From Butyrivibrio sp. Su6 (lineage in GTDB: Bacteria; Bacillota; Clostridia; Lachnospirales; Lachnospiraceae): a DNA stretch of 46,572 nucleotides. Numbering within the stretch: position 1 is the stretch's first letter; each line of letters opens with the position of its first letter. A program made the position numbers and the translations under genes. The stretch covers positions 33,102-79,673 of the forward strand of contig NZ_FNUR01000017.1 of assembly GCF_900108105.1 (NCBI RefSeq), read 5' to 3'. This document shows positions 9,321 through 17,303 of this stretch, piece after piece. The notes under the pieces were generated by a model, which ran no database searches, was not told the origin of the DNA, and saw only the letters and a program-made list of their open reading frames with translations.

Positions 9321-9365
9321 GAGAGGATTCTGATGTATGCTAATTGCAAACATCAGAATCCTCTC
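9321..9365. terminator. Strong hairpin, possible terminator between the repeat block and the secreted-protein gene
   Basis: Perfect 16-bp stem GAGAGGATTCTGATGT (9321-9336) / ACATCAGAATCCTCTC (9350-9365) with a 13-base loop. There is only a weak T-run on either strand, so termination is likely but not certain. It lies about 115 bases downstream of the secreted-protein stop at 9483. Confidence 0.5.
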
Positions 9366-9482
9366 CCTAATCTACAGCGCAAAACTTAAAAGAGCTTCAA
9401 AAATAAATGTATTTTTGTTTTTTAGTCATCTTGTCCGTATATAACACGGCTAAGCCATTTTTTCAAAAATCAGAATATTAGT

Positions 9483-10934
9483 TTATTCATTTCCAGAAAT
9501 ATTAACCTGAACATCAAAGCTTTCTTCAAGGCCATATCCATCAGAGCCTCCAACAGCTACAGTTGCTTCAACACCTGTGTCTGTTTCTTCCAGGTTAACC
9601 CCTACCCCATAAACAGTATCCGTTGTTCCATTAGGATCGACAATCATAGTATAAGTTTCTGATCCGCCCTCCCATTCACTTGTTTCTGTTCTCGATGTAC
9701 CTGTGTTTTGAATGATGTTCCCATCTATTTTATTATAAGTAGCATCACTTGCATAGACTCCAATACCAATTCCCGACTCTGCTTCTCCTTCAGATGAACT
9801 TGAACTGCTTCCCATAGAGTAAGCGCTGCAATTTACGCTTGCTACTTTATCACCATATCCATCATCGGTAGTATCACTATATGTATAATTTTCAGTTTTA
9901 TCCATTAACTCAGTTGTAGTGCTTGGATTTTCTGCGGAACAAATACTTGTTACACCCCACGCTCCATAACCGCCTTTTGATCCTCTGTATATTTCTATGG
10001 TGAAATTAGTTGAATAATCTCCAACAGTTAGTGTTTTAGTTATCTGATACCCATCTAAGACGTTCACGGCTGCACTTCCACCGCCTGTAGTATCAGATGA
10101 TTGCTGAGAATCACCTGATGATTCTGAAGAGCCGCCACTTGTCTCTTCTGATGAGCCGGATACGTCAGAATCAGATGATGGCTTAGTCTCTTCTGAGGAT
10201 CCGGATGCAGCAGAATCAGATGAAGCCGGTGTCTCTGCCTTCTGATCTGATGTATTTGATGATGAGCTACCATCATCAGTAATCACAACGCTTTCTTCAC
10301 CATTAGAAATAACTGCCGTTCCACCTACAGCTGCTGCCTCAACAATTGCTCTCTGAACAACTGTAGAAACTGCTTTAAAGTCCTGTGTTCCAAACTTTTC
10401 TGCTACCGCATATAACTGAGGTGTGATTCTAACTTCACTGTCCGTTAGCGCCTGTACTGTGATACCATTATCAGCGCACTGCTTAAGTGTAGTAATCTGT
10501 CTGTTAGGATCATCTTTGCCCTCTGTCAAATAGAACTTGTAATATTCAAGAATATTACTTCCAAAGGCAGCCTTCAGGTCCGAATAGGCAGATGCATAAG
10601 CTGATGGATCAAAATTTTCACTGCATGTTCTTCCTTCATATATTCCATATCTGTAAAAATGCTCAAACCAGGCATTATAGTTATCGCCAAAAAGGGCCTC
10701 AAGCTCAGGATTATTTTTCCTGTAATAGTTTAAATCAAAGATCTGCTTCAAAAGAGCTATGTCAGATTCCGATGTGGTTCCATAACTTACCTTGCTGGCA
10801 TCAGCTGTCTGAGTAAGTCCATTTGCTCTGGCAGTGATAACATTCCCGCCAAATGTTGATGTTACAGCAAAAGCACAACCAAACAAGGCTGCTGTTGTCA
10901 GGGATGTTACTCTCATTAGAATTTTTCTGTTCAT
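9483..10934 (-). CDS. Secreted protein with two YYxxNPEL/FGxN repeats and a Ser-rich linker
   Basis: 483 residues. A signal peptide is clear (MNRKILMRVTSLTTAALFGCAFAV, cleavage probably near TARA-NG at about 37). Two copies of a ~38-residue repeat follow (about 66-103 and 107-143): FDLNYYRKNNPELEALFGDN..., ending HFYRYGIYEGR, then FDPSAYASAYSDLKAAFGSN, ending KFYLTEGKD. This module is frequent in surface proteins of gut Clostridia. A Ser/Asp/Glu-rich linker spans about 222-290. The C-terminal ~190 residues form a Thr/Ser/Tyr/Gly-rich, probably beta domain that I do not recognise. No LPXTG-type anchor or other membrane segment, so it is probably released or held non-covalently. Start ATG follows AGGAGG by 8 bases. 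The leader upstream is long and may be structured. Confidence 0.8.
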   Translation of the reverse strand: MNRKILMRVTSLTTAALFGCAFAVTSTFGGNVITARANGLTQTADASKVSYGTTSESDIALLKQIFDLNYYRKNNPELEALFGDNYNAWFEHFYRYGIYEGRTCSENFDPSAYASAYSDLKAAFGSNILEYYKFYLTEGKDDPNRQITTLKQCADNGITVQALTDSEVRITPQLYAVAEKFGTQDFKAVSTVVQRAIVEAAAVGGTAVISNGEESVVITDDGSSSSNTSDQKAETPASSDSAASGSSEETKPSSDSDVSGSSEETSGGSSESSGDSQQSSDTTGGGSAAVNVLDGYQITKTLTVGDYSTNFTIEIYRGSKGGYGAWGVTSICSAENPSTTTELMDKTENYTYSDTTDDGYGDKVASVNCSAYSMGSSSSSSEGEAESGIGIGVYASDATYNKIDGNIIQNTGTSRTETSEWEGGSETYTMIVDPNGTTDTVYGVGVNLEETDTGVEATVAVGGSDGYGLEESFDVQVNISGNE

Positions 10935-10959
10935 TTAAACGTCCTCCTATTAAGAAAAT

Positions 10960-11035
10960 GTATTTGCGGCGCTAGGGATATCCACATCCTTGTTAAAACC
11001 TCCGCTTGCCGCTGCACTAACCACGCATAAGTTAA
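10960..11035 (-). promoter_or_regulatory. Possible structured leader and LacI-like half site before the secreted-protein gene
   Basis: GCGGC (10966-10970) can pair with GCCGC (11008-11012), with AGG/CCT pairing inside, about 30 bases before the ribosome binding site. Just upstream, CGCATAAGTT (11024-11033) matches the core of the operators near the sugar ABC genes (ACTTATGCG on the other strand). Neither is proven; no known riboswitch class was recognised. Confidence 0.3.
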
Positions 11036-11145
11036 TTCTGACCAATTCAAGATAAAAAAATAAGGACTCATCTGCGACCCCTTTCTAAATCCTTAGTATT
11101 TATGCCCTTTTTGGAGATTCTTAAATGATTTTAAAGAATGTTAAG

Positions 11146-11180
11146 CAAAAATAAACAGTGCAGGTTCTTCTGCACTGTTT
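11146..11180 (-). terminator. Terminator of the LuxR-type regulator gene
   Basis: An 11-bp perfect stem AAACAGTGCAG (11153-11163) / CTGCACTGTTT (11170-11180), followed on the minus strand by TATTTTTG. It lies about 40 bases past the stop codon at 11219. Confidence 0.85.
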
Positions 11181-11218
11181 AAGGCTTTTAAATATAAAAC
11201 GATAAAATTATCCTCATT

Positions 11219-12838
11219 TTAATTATCTTTTTCATCATGATAAACCCTAAAAAGCCCTACTCGGCTCTTTACACCGGTTTTCTCATAAATGGCAGATACA
11301 TGCCTTTGCAAAACTCTTCTGGATATATATAAAGTATCAGCTATTTCCTGTCCAGACTTCTCAGTAAATAACAATTGCTCAAGAACTTCTGTTTCTCTTG
11401 CCGTCAGGCCATATTTTTTTACAATTCTGACAAGTGTGTCATCTTCCCCTTTGCTTTTTACTACATTTACGTCACTTTCATCATCACGTTGCCTTAAGGC
11501 TATATCTTGTGCACCGTCACTACTGTCACCACCAGATTCAGAAAATGCTCTACTTAAATTGATCAGCTCAATTTCTTTGGGCTCCTGTTTCGCTATGTTG
11601 CTTTCAGCTTTATTATCTTCGCCTGCAGCATCATCCAAATCATGCTGTTTAATGCTTATCTGTTCATATTCTATAAAGTCGCTCTTTTTCCCAATTACAA
11701 AGTCTCCGCTATATACAAGATTGATAAACAGAATGGTAATTACGACCACTGACAATATCAGTATCTGCATTGTGGACATTTTTGCCCATGGCAGAAATGA
11801 GAATACTACTCCTGCAGCACAGTCTATTACCCTGCCTGTTCCCGCAACAAGCGCAGGATGAGATGATAAAGGCGCTATACTCCAAAACATCACATACAAA
11901 TAGCTCATGGTCGCGCCGACAACAACATAAAATATGCACATATTAAGATTGCTCATCGGATTATCCATAAAAATCACCGGAGATAAAACAAGCCATAAAA
12001 TCAAAGCAAATAATGTTATATTAACAAACCGCCCTTCCTTGTAATCTGCCACAAATCCAATGATCAGATATCCCACAATAGCAAAGAGCCTTGGCCAGGA
12101 ATAAGCTGTGAATTCAAGATCAGACTCAACCATTAGCCTTATCAGCATGCTGTCATAGTAGGTGAGCAGAAAAATAGTCAGAACTGCCATGATAATTGCA
12201 GTCCTAAGGCTATCAATATTCATTTTTCTAAGTGCTTTATCGTTTCTGCCATTCTCATATATTGGTATACAATCCGCCAGCACCCACTCCCAGGATCTTT
12301 TTACCAAAATAGCTATGATTCCTGCGCCGGCAAAAATAAATAGCAGGATCAAAAGCCTGTTATCTGAAAGTATCTGGGTGATATACTGTAAAAGATATGA
12401 CATAGCAGCCCCACATGCCACAAGCTTTCCAAGATTTTTAACCCCAAAAAGTGCCATTGAAATATAGAAATTAAAAGCCCCTGCAATAAAACCTATCTGA
12501 ATATTTGCCAATGGAGCCAGATACAAAAATGCAAAGCTACTGGGGTAAAACATCATAATCGCTGCAAGTGCCAAAAACAGCATGGCCGATGCTCTAAGCA
12601 ATATATTCATAAATCCATCGTTTTTTAGCTTTTCCCATGTAACAAAAAAGATAATCAGGCCCACAAGAAAAAACAGCTGATCAACATAGTACATCATCAG
12701 ATGCTGATCTGCTAAAAGATATTCTGTAGAATTCTTGTTGGTCATGGTTGAGAACGTAATATATGAAAAAAGATATACTGTAAAAATCACCATGATGATA
12801 ACTTCTCTTGCAGTGAAAAATATCTTTTTAGCTCTCAT
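11219..12838 (-). CDS. Membrane-anchored LuxR-family transcriptional regulator
   Basis: 539 residues. The first ~385 residues hold about 10-12 hydrophobic helices arranged like an MFS transporter (EVIIMVIFTVYLFSYITFSTM at the start). A polar linker follows (about 390-470). The last ~62 residues are a LuxR/GerE helix-turn-helix: GLTARETEVLEQLLFTEKSGQEIADTLYISRRVLQRHVSAIYEKTGVKSR. The architecture suggests a one-component membrane sensor that binds DNA at its C-terminus; the ligand is unknown. The start at 12838 follows GAGGGG. It is read alone, between two terminators, and upstream of the divergently unrelated secreted protein in the same direction, which is a possible target. Confidence 0.88.
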   Translation of the reverse strand: MRAKKIFFTAREVIIMVIFTVYLFSYITFSTMTNKNSTEYLLADQHLMMYYVDQLFFLVGLIIFFVTWEKLKNDGFMNILLRASAMLFLALAAIMMFYPSSFAFLYLAPLANIQIGFIAGAFNFYISMALFGVKNLGKLVACGAAMSYLLQYITQILSDNRLLILLFIFAGAGIIAILVKRSWEWVLADCIPIYENGRNDKALRKMNIDSLRTAIIMAVLTIFLLTYYDSMLIRLMVESDLEFTAYSWPRLFAIVGYLIIGFVADYKEGRFVNITLFALILWLVLSPVIFMDNPMSNLNMCIFYVVVGATMSYLYVMFWSIAPLSSHPALVAGTGRVIDCAAGVVFSFLPWAKMSTMQILILSVVVITILFINLVYSGDFVIGKKSDFIEYEQISIKQHDLDDAAGEDNKAESNIAKQEPKEIELINLSRAFSESGGDSSDGAQDIALRQRDDESDVNVVKSKGEDDTLVRIVKKYGLTARETEVLEQLLFTEKSGQEIADTLYISRRVLQRHVSAIYEKTGVKSRVGLFRVYHDEKDN

Positions 12839-12916
12839 GGAATCCCCTCTATGTTTTTACGTTATTTAGTATCTTTCTATTTAGTTTAACACCAAATGCA
12901 TCCAAAATCAGCTATT

Positions 12917-12957
12917 TAAAAAAGAAGTCCAAACATCTTATTATGTTCGGACTTCTT
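12917..12957 (-). terminator. Terminator of the sucrose phosphorylase operon
   Basis: A 15-bp stem, AAGAAGTCCAAACAT (12922-12936) with ATGTTCGGACTTCTT (12943-12957), one G-T-type mismatch. On the minus strand it is followed by a T-rich run (TTTTTTAAA). Confidence 0.85.
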
Positions 12958-12980
12958 CTTGGAATTTTAAGGTAATTAAA

Positions 12981-14636
12981 TCAAGAAATACTATAACTGT
13001 AATCAGCAAAATCAGCATCAAGCACAGCTTTGTGGCCGTTGTTTTCCCAAACAAACTTCATCTTTGTTCCATCCACAGTTACATTTAAATTGGCATCGAA
13101 TCCAAATGCCGGGCATGTGTTGCGGAATCTCAACAGTTCGAGTTGTTTCTTAACCACATCTTTTTCCATCGCAGCTTCAATCTGGTCAAGTGTGAGATTT
13201 GTTCTGTTTATCTCCTTGTGTCCGCCTGCACCTGCACGTTTTACAGCTTCATGGTCGTTCTTTCCTGCAAAGAGATCAAGATACCAAACCTGAGGCTTAC
13301 CGGGCATGAACATCTGAATTGCTCTTGCAAAGAGCATCTTCTTGTCATCATCACCAAGAGCACTGTAATATGTAGCATTTACCTGATAATACATATTCTT
13401 GGCACCATGAAGATCCTTAACAAATCCCCCGCGACCAACAATTGTATCGATCATATTCTGGATATCCTCTTCAGGAAGGATTCCCTTAAGATCAAGAAGC
13501 GGAATACCATCATGACATCCAAGCATATTAACTACGCGTATCTTCTTTTCCTGAATCTCATCTGCCCACTTCTTCAAAAGCTCTCCGGATTTTGATTCGA
13601 TCGCATAAATGAGAAGTCCCGGAAGGAAGAAATCATAAGTCATATAGCCCTTATCAGCCACAACTTCATAGATCTTTTCACTGTAACTTGCATGAATTTC
13701 AGGTAAAAGAGATACCTTAAACTCATCAGCAAGCTTCTTAACTTTTTCAAGCACATCCCAGGTATCAGGCTCATTCAAAAAGTTCTTTTTACCCGGCTCC
13801 TTAGGAGCATAGGCAAAGGCATCAAGACGAACGATACTTGCGCCATAACCTGAAAGACTCTTAAGTGTATTTCTGTAATGTTCCCAAACAAGATCAGATT
13901 TAATATTAAGATCCATCTGTCCGAGATATCGTCTTCCAGACTCTAAATAATCAACAACTGCATCTTTATATTTTTCAAAACCTGTGTAATCAATTTCAGC
14001 AGGCTTCTTTCCCTCATCAAGTCCCTCGCAGACTTTTTTAGCTAATCTCTGTGCAGAAAGATACTGAATATCCATCTTTTCCATAAGGTCCTGCGCATCA
14101 GGTCTCTTGTACTGCACTTCCTGATAGAATGTATTCCAGTAGGGAACATCCTTGCCATCAGGCATACGTACCATAAGTATAGGAAGTCCCGGTTTTCTGA
14201 AAAACATATCCTTTATATATTTCTGGTCAGGCTGAATATATCCCTCAGGAGTCATTTCGCCGTATCCATCCCAGAATTTGTTCCAGTTAATGAAAAAATC
14301 AGCATATTTTGACTTTTCACCATTTTTAACAAGATCCTGGAACTGTGGAGAAAGAACTGAAGCATGATTAAGAATGAAATCAAGCTTCAGATTGATATCA
14401 AGAGCCTTAAGAGCTTCGATATCCTCTTTGCTGCCAAGCTGCTCATTGATACCATAATCTATTACAGAAAAACCTCTGTCCAAATCTGTGTTAAAGATAC
14501 TTGGAAGAATGTAAAATGACTGAAAAACATCCTTGAATGCATCTTTTGACAGTACTGATACAATATCACCCAAAGTTCCACCCATGCTATCAGGGTAGGC
14601 ATTTAACATAGGTCCATTGTCCACAAATTTACTCAT
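12981..14636 (-). CDS. gtfA: Sucrose phosphorylase, GH13 subfamily 18 (GtfA-like)
   Basis: Converts sucrose and phosphate to alpha-glucose-1-phosphate and fructose in the cytoplasm. The frame can be read from 14675, but the ATG at 14636 has AAAGGAAATG just upstream and gives the family N-terminus (MSKFVDNGPMLNAYPDSMGG); this makes 551 residues. Seen motifs: LDFILNHAS, VRLDAFAY with nucleophile D272, LPEIHASY with acid/base E313, GCHDGIP, and YQVNATYYSALGDDDKK close to Streptococcus mutans GtfA as I recall it. It is about 60 residues longer than the ~490-residue classical enzymes, because of an insertion between WNTFYQEVQY and the RLDAF strand. Sucrose 6-phosphate or another GH13_18 specificity cannot be excluded. 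It follows the kinase gene by 44 bases, one operon. Confidence 0.85.
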   Translation of the reverse strand: MSKFVDNGPMLNAYPDSMGGTLGDIVSVLSKDAFKDVFQSFYILPSIFNTDLDRGFSVIDYGINEQLGSKEDIEALKALDINLKLDFILNHASVLSPQFQDLVKNGEKSKYADFFINWNKFWDGYGEMTPEGYIQPDQKYIKDMFFRKPGLPILMVRMPDGKDVPYWNTFYQEVQYKRPDAQDLMEKMDIQYLSAQRLAKKVCEGLDEGKKPAEIDYTGFEKYKDAVVDYLESGRRYLGQMDLNIKSDLVWEHYRNTLKSLSGYGASIVRLDAFAYAPKEPGKKNFLNEPDTWDVLEKVKKLADEFKVSLLPEIHASYSEKIYEVVADKGYMTYDFFLPGLLIYAIESKSGELLKKWADEIQEKKIRVVNMLGCHDGIPLLDLKGILPEEDIQNMIDTIVGRGGFVKDLHGAKNMYYQVNATYYSALGDDDKKMLFARAIQMFMPGKPQVWYLDLFAGKNDHEAVKRAGAGGHKEINRTNLTLDQIEAAMEKDVVKKQLELLRFRNTCPAFGFDANLNVTVDGTKMKFVWENNGHKAVLDADFADYSYSIS

Positions 14637-14680
14637 ATCATTTCCTTTCAAAAATATGTCAAAATGTTTGATCAATCAAA

Positions 14681-15655
14681 TTATTTCATAAGCTTTTTGA
14701 ACTCATCATAGCTAATGATCTCACCAGCTTTTGTGATGATTATTTTAGCTTTGTGTGCCTGGTTAACAAGCTTATTCTGTTCGAGTTCAAGTACCATCAT
14801 AGTAAATGGACTGTCAAGCTTTCCATCTCTGTTTCTGGATCTTCTGTGCTCAAGTGTCTCCTGCGGAGTACTGTTCAAAAGAACCGGAATATCAACCTGA
14901 GTCATATAATCGCTGTTACCATGTGTCCACTCAACGATAAGAACCTGCTTAGCAGACATATCTACTTCATCATACCAAAGAGATGCCTCATCTCTTCCCA
15001 TTCTCTTAAGCCAGAGCTTGTCAGCTCCATCCTTAAATGCTTTCATTATCTGATCAACTTCTTCAAAATCAGTTTCATTTGGTGTTCCAAGGTAGTTATC
15101 AAGTCCTTTTTCGCCAGCTTCTATATATGATTTGAACCAGCTGTCGGTCTCAACATGCGCCTTGTTAGCATCATCTTCTGCAATCTGCCATTCCTTAACT
15201 TTAGCGAAGTGTTCAGGATTCATAACTCCGCTGTCAACCATTCCTCTGATTCCGCTCTCTCTAAATACATGAAGTCTTTCAGCATCATTGTACATAGGAA
15301 TTCTGTGTGGGTAATTATCGCCGGACATTGTGTAGCTACCGATTCCAGCCTGCTCAAGTAAATATGAAAGAAGTGATGCGATCTCAGATTTACCAACGCC
15401 TGATCCTCCACATACTGCTACAACTGCGCGATTATATGGATTAGCACTCATCTTCTCTTTTAATTCTTTAATAAGAATTGGAAAAATAGTTTTTGCTTTT
15501 TCTATATGGCTTTCACCAATCTCAATTTTATCCCCTGGCATATCTCCGTGAGGTATATCATCAGGTATATTTAAATCAGTCAAAATGTTATTTGCATTAT
15601 CAAGTTTTTCAAGAACATCTTTTGAAGATGACACTCTGTTATATTGTGTATTCAT
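14681..15655 (-). CDS. P-loop kinase of the uridine kinase/phosphoribulokinase/APS kinase type
   Basis: 324 residues from the ATG at 15655 (MNTQYNRV), preceded by AGAAGGAGAATT; an earlier in-frame start at 15700 lacks a ribosome binding site. Walker A is GGSGVGKS at residues 83-90. It is followed by YTMSGDNYPHRIPMYNDAERL, which looks like the phosphoacceptor region of uridine/phosphoribulokinase-like enzymes. An LIVEWTHGNSDYM strand and a HRRSRNRD lid-like segment follow. The exact substrate is not recognised. Because it precedes sucrose phosphorylase in one operon, phosphorylation of fructose or another product of that reaction is a reasonable inference. Automatic annotation as adenylylsulfate kinase would be misleading, as no sulfate genes are nearby. 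Confidence 0.75.
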   Translation of the reverse strand: MNTQYNRVSSSKDVLEKLDNANNILTDLNIPDDIPHGDMPGDKIEIGESHIEKAKTIFPILIKELKEKMSANPYNRAVVAVCGGSGVGKSEIASLLSYLLEQAGIGSYTMSGDNYPHRIPMYNDAERLHVFRESGIRGMVDSGVMNPEHFAKVKEWQIAEDDANKAHVETDSWFKSYIEAGEKGLDNYLGTPNETDFEEVDQIMKAFKDGADKLWLKRMGRDEASLWYDEVDMSAKQVLIVEWTHGNSDYMTQVDIPVLLNSTPQETLEHRRSRNRDGKLDSPFTMMVLELEQNKLVNQAHKAKIIITKAGEIISYDEFKKLMK

Positions 15656-15719
15656 AATTCTCCTTCTACTCCTCAAATCGAAATAAACACACAAATACAT
15701 AACACCGCCAGAATCACGT

Positions 15720-15808
15720 ATTTATGCGGGTTTCACATGGCTTGCAAAGTCAAAAAATAAATTGTATACACTTTTCTTTTTGACAATACATACTGAGCCA
15801 TGTTATTT
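15720..15808. promoter_or_regulatory. Divergent promoter region of lacI-type gene and kinase operon
   Basis: On the plus strand TTGACA (15780-15785), 17 bases and TTATTT (15803-15808) make a good sigma-A promoter for the LacI-family gene. On the opposite side TTATGCG (15722-15728) matches the operator core seen at 17027 and 17226, close to the kinase gene start. This suggests the regulator also acts here. Confidence 0.5.
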
Positions 15809-15859
15809 TGAACACAAGATACAATAACTTTTTTTCTTTGTAAAGACCAAAAATAAAAA

Positions 15860-16870
15860 ATGATAACTATTAAAGAGATCGCAAAACAACTAAATATGAG
15901 CACTACAACGGTTTCAAATGTTATTCATGGAAAAACCGGTGAAGTGTCTGACGATACAAAAAAGATTGTTCAGGATTTTTTGGATAAAGTTGATTATGTC
16001 CCAAACATCAGCGCAAGAAATCTTGCACAAAATGAGTCAAAGATCATAGGTCTGGCGCTTAAAGCCCGTGCAGATAAGTATGAGAACCTGATCATGGATC
16101 CCTTTGTATCAGAGCTGATAGGTGGTGTGGAAGAGACTATACGAAACGCCGGCTATTTCATGATGCTCTACATTTCAAGTGATACAGCTGAAATAATGCG
16201 CCACGTTTCCACCTGGAATGTTGACGGACTTATCCTTTTCGGAATGCTAAACGATGACGGAATACGTGTCAGCGAAAAATACAAAAAGCCTATTGTCTGC
16301 ATCGATACCTACAGTATTGAGGGTCTTAAACACTTCACAAATGTCGGCCTCGATGATGAACAGGGTACCTACGAAATGGTAAATTACCTGATATCGCAAG
16401 GGCACAGAAAAATCGCATTCCTTTCAGATAACACTAACGGTGTAGACCTTGCCAGATTAAACGGATACAAAAAAGCTCTAAAAGATGCAAAGATAAAATA
16501 CAGCCCTGCTAATTTCCTGAAGATAAGACCTCACACAAAAGACCTGCCTGAAAGTTTGGAAGAGATATGTGAGAAGTCAAAAGAGTTCACTGCCATAATG
16601 TGCGTCTCTGACCTGTATGCTGTAACGCTCATGGCTGCATTTGCCGACAGAGGCATATCCGTTCCTGACGACATTTCTGTAGCCGGCTTTGATGACAATA
16701 TGCTGGGGCAGCTTCACAGACCTGCTCTTACGACTGTTCATCAGAATGTAAAACAAAAAGGTGTAGTTGCTGCAGATACTTTGCTAAAACAACTTAAAAA
16801 GATAAAGACTCCAAATCAGATAGTTCTTCCAACGCGACTGGTAATTCGTGATACTGTTAAAAAGATTTAA
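15860..16870 (+). CDS. LacI family transcriptional regulator of the sugar locus
   Basis: 336 residues, standard length. An N-terminal LacI helix-turn-helix (ITIKEIAKQLNMSTTTVSNVIHGK, residues 2-25) with hinge helix ISARNLAQNES near 50-60. A periplasmic-binding-protein-like effector domain follows (IIGLALKARADKYENLIMDPF... to VTVHQN-like TTVHQNVKQKG near 290). It starts at ATG 15860 without a clear ribosome binding site, but the N-terminus fits the family exactly. It lies between the divergent sucrose phosphorylase operon and the ABC genes, so both are likely targets. Palindromes with a central CG, as LacI proteins prefer, stand upstream of the binding-protein gene. The effector sugar is unknown. 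Confidence 0.92.
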   Translation: MITIKEIAKQLNMSTTTVSNVIHGKTGEVSDDTKKIVQDFLDKVDYVPNISARNLAQNESKIIGLALKARADKYENLIMDPFVSELIGGVEETIRNAGYFMMLYISSDTAEIMRHVSTWNVDGLILFGMLNDDGIRVSEKYKKPIVCIDTYSIEGLKHFTNVGLDDEQGTYEMVNYLISQGHRKIAFLSDNTNGVDLARLNGYKKALKDAKIKYSPANFLKIRPHTKDLPESLEEICEKSKEFTAIMCVSDLYAVTLMAAFADRGISVPDDISVAGFDDNMLGQLHRPALTTVHQNVKQKGVVAADTLLKQLKKIKTPNQIVLPTRLVIRDTVKKI

Positions 16871-16884
16871 GTCATATTATTCCG

Positions 16885-16911
16885 GAGCCCGCTTCTACAG
16901 CGGGCTCTTTT
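16885..16911 (+). terminator. Terminator of the LacI-family gene
   Basis: Perfect 9-bp stem GAGCCCGCT / AGCGGGCTC with a 5-base loop followed by TTTT, 14 bases after the stop codon. Confidence 0.9.
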
Positions 16912-17026
16912 CTATTTCTTGTCAAATAATCCTAAGAAAAAGACTACCTTCGCATTTTGTTTCTTTGTATTTTTTACAATTAAATCTCAAATCCATTAAT
17001 TTTTCTTGTCAATATTCACCACAAAA

Positions 17027-17241
17027 CTTACGCGCATAAGCATGCTATTTTTACGTTTATTTATAATTTTTTAATACGTTTTATTATATTTTTACATTTT
17101 TCTTAATTTGCACCAATGTCTCAACCATGCGATTTTTCGCGGTTATTAGTCAATTGGTCAATATTAATTTTAGTAAACTGCCTTGAATTTCTAGGCTTTT
17201 TGTGATAATTTGATTATAGCGTACAACTTATGCGCAAAAGT
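17027..17241 (+). promoter_or_regulatory. Promoter region with two LacI-type operators before the sugar ABC operon
   Basis: Operator 1 is CTTACGCGCATAAG (17027-17040). Operator 2 is ACTTATGCGCAAAAGT (17226-17241). Both are palindromes around a central CG with one mismatch each, and both fit CTTATGCGCATAAG. A candidate promoter lies between them: TTGAAT (17183-17188) and an extended TGTGATAAT (17201-17209). Operator 2 would then sit near the transcription start. The spacing of about 200 bases would allow looping. The promoter assignment is tentative; the palindromes are seen directly. Confidence 0.6.
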
Positions 17242-17303
17242 AACCGCCAAAAAGTAAATAAGTTATGGCAATTTGCACAAAGCAACAAAAAGGAGGAAAC
17301 AAA

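Noticed and set aside
11289..11861. Plus-strand open frame of 190 codons opposite the LuxR-type gene
   Set aside because: It is antisense to a well-supported gene, has no ribosome binding site and no family character.
14681..15655. Sulfate activation enzyme (adenylylsulfate kinase)
   Set aside because: Only the P-loop and general fold agree; no sulfate genes are near, and the operon partner is a sugar phosphorylase.
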